Below, piece after piece: positions 33,602 to 33,777 of a stretch of DNA of 33,777 nt (within the stretch, counting starts at the first letter, position 1; each line of letters opens with the position of its first letter). Source of the stretch: Candidatus Angelobacter sp. Gp1-AA117 (lineage in GTDB: Bacteria; Acidobacteriota; Terriglobia; Terriglobales; Acidobacteriaceae); contig QHVI01000069.1 of the NCBI GenBank assembly GCA_003223515.1, positions 1 to 33,777 on the forward strand, given 5' to 3'. The translations under genes and the position numbers were made by a program. The notes beneath the pieces were generated by a model. The model was not told where the DNA came from, did not search any database, and saw only the letters and a list, made by a program, of their open reading frames with translations.

Positions 33602-33777
33602 GGCTCTGAGCAGGAATCTGTAAGAGAGGCCGTATTTTGCTGGGGTAGGCTAAACTCTGAGTTTGCCAACCGACAATGAATTCACGAGAATCCTGGACTG
33701 GCCCGGATATCGGGTTTATCGCCACGAGATTGATGAGGGGAGCAAGGAACTCAAGCTTTGGATTCGGCGCAAGCGGG
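33602..33777 (+). mobile_element. Left end of an ISL3-like insertion sequence
   Basis: The element seems to start at 33602 with GGCTCTGAGCAGGAATCTG, the kind of G-rich inverted end seen in ISL3-family elements. It is preceded by CTATTATA (33594-33601), a candidate 8-bp target duplication, which is the usual size for this family. Its partner end and second target copy lie beyond the window. The element interrupts the SIR2-like gene. Confidence 0.6.
33663..33777 (+). CDS. ISL3-like transposase, 5' end only
   Basis: The frame, open from 33654, reads LPTDNEFTRILDWPGYRVYR and then HEIDEGSKELKLWIRRKR to the window edge. This resembles the N-terminus of ISL3-family transposases (a G-Y-x-V segment followed by a basic W-x-x-R-K-R), which precedes their zinc-binding domain. 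The start is probably the TTG at 33663; the ATG at 33676 is out of frame. Only 38 codons are in the window. Confidence 0.6.
   Translation, partial: MPTDNEFTRILDWPGYRVYRHEIDEGSKELKLWIRRKR

Overview
The window looks like a chromosomal segment of an Acidobacteriota member (Terriglobia/Koribacter-like). The evidence is gene content: an exported acetamidase/formamidase-family protein, an M28 peptidase of the carboxypeptidase Q type, a PAP2-Wzi fusion, secreted proteins with Gly/Ser/Thr-rich Ig-like repeats, and an ankyrin protein with a WLRKxAK-type N-terminus. It is also the dense litter of short degenerate intergenic repeats. This assignment is inference from content; no rRNA or tRNA gene is present.

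Layout. 1-3.5 kb: a truncated gene at the left edge (minus), a perfect palindrome between divergent starts, an MFS transporter (plus), and a guaB-vanZ-like pair (minus). 3.5-7.8 kb: a secreted Exordium-like protein with Ig-like and jelly-roll domains and a SurA/PpiD-type periplasmic isomerase (both minus), each followed by a clear intrinsic terminator. 8-17 kb: the PAP2-Wzi envelope protein (plus), ribosomal protein S1 (minus), two small membrane proteins, an M23 murein peptidase (minus) and the M28 peptidase (plus). 17-23 kb: an acetamidase/formamidase homologue flanked by a direct repeat, a collagen-like lipoprotein, a small conserved-looking protein, an ankyrin-repeat protein and a small two-TM protein. 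23.4-26.2 kb: a four-gene operon (secreted small protein, YtrA-type GntR regulator, ABC ATPase, ABC permease) behind a promoter that overlaps inverted GATATAG/CTATATC half-sites. 26.3-28.1 kb: a DUF2306-like membrane protein, then an ECF sigma factor with a small membrane partner.

28.1-29.5 kb is a decay zone. It holds an RHH antitoxin whose overlapping PIN toxin gene stops after 12 codons, a glyoxalase/VOC remnant with a homopolymer frameshift and no N-terminal half, and a membrane protein whose last residues are translated repeat DNA. An aldo/keto reductase follows.

The right end is the most interesting part. A two-gene minus-strand cassette encodes a SIR2-like protein and an nSTAND1-type P-loop NTPase with a transmembrane segment and long coiled coils. 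SIR2 plus STAND is a combination known from antiviral defence. Here the SIR2 gene appears cut by an insertion sequence with an ISL3-like transposase, whose start is at the right edge. The NTPase gene is also out of frame with about 105 further codons at its 3' end. The locus may therefore be a broken or decaying defence system.

Several families of dispersed repeats run through the intergenic regions: CTCTGCG-type, ATCTGTG-type, GCTGAATGCT-type, GAA-loop hairpins, and one MITE-like element with 15-bp inverted ends. At several places they supply gene ends or sit where a start codon should be.
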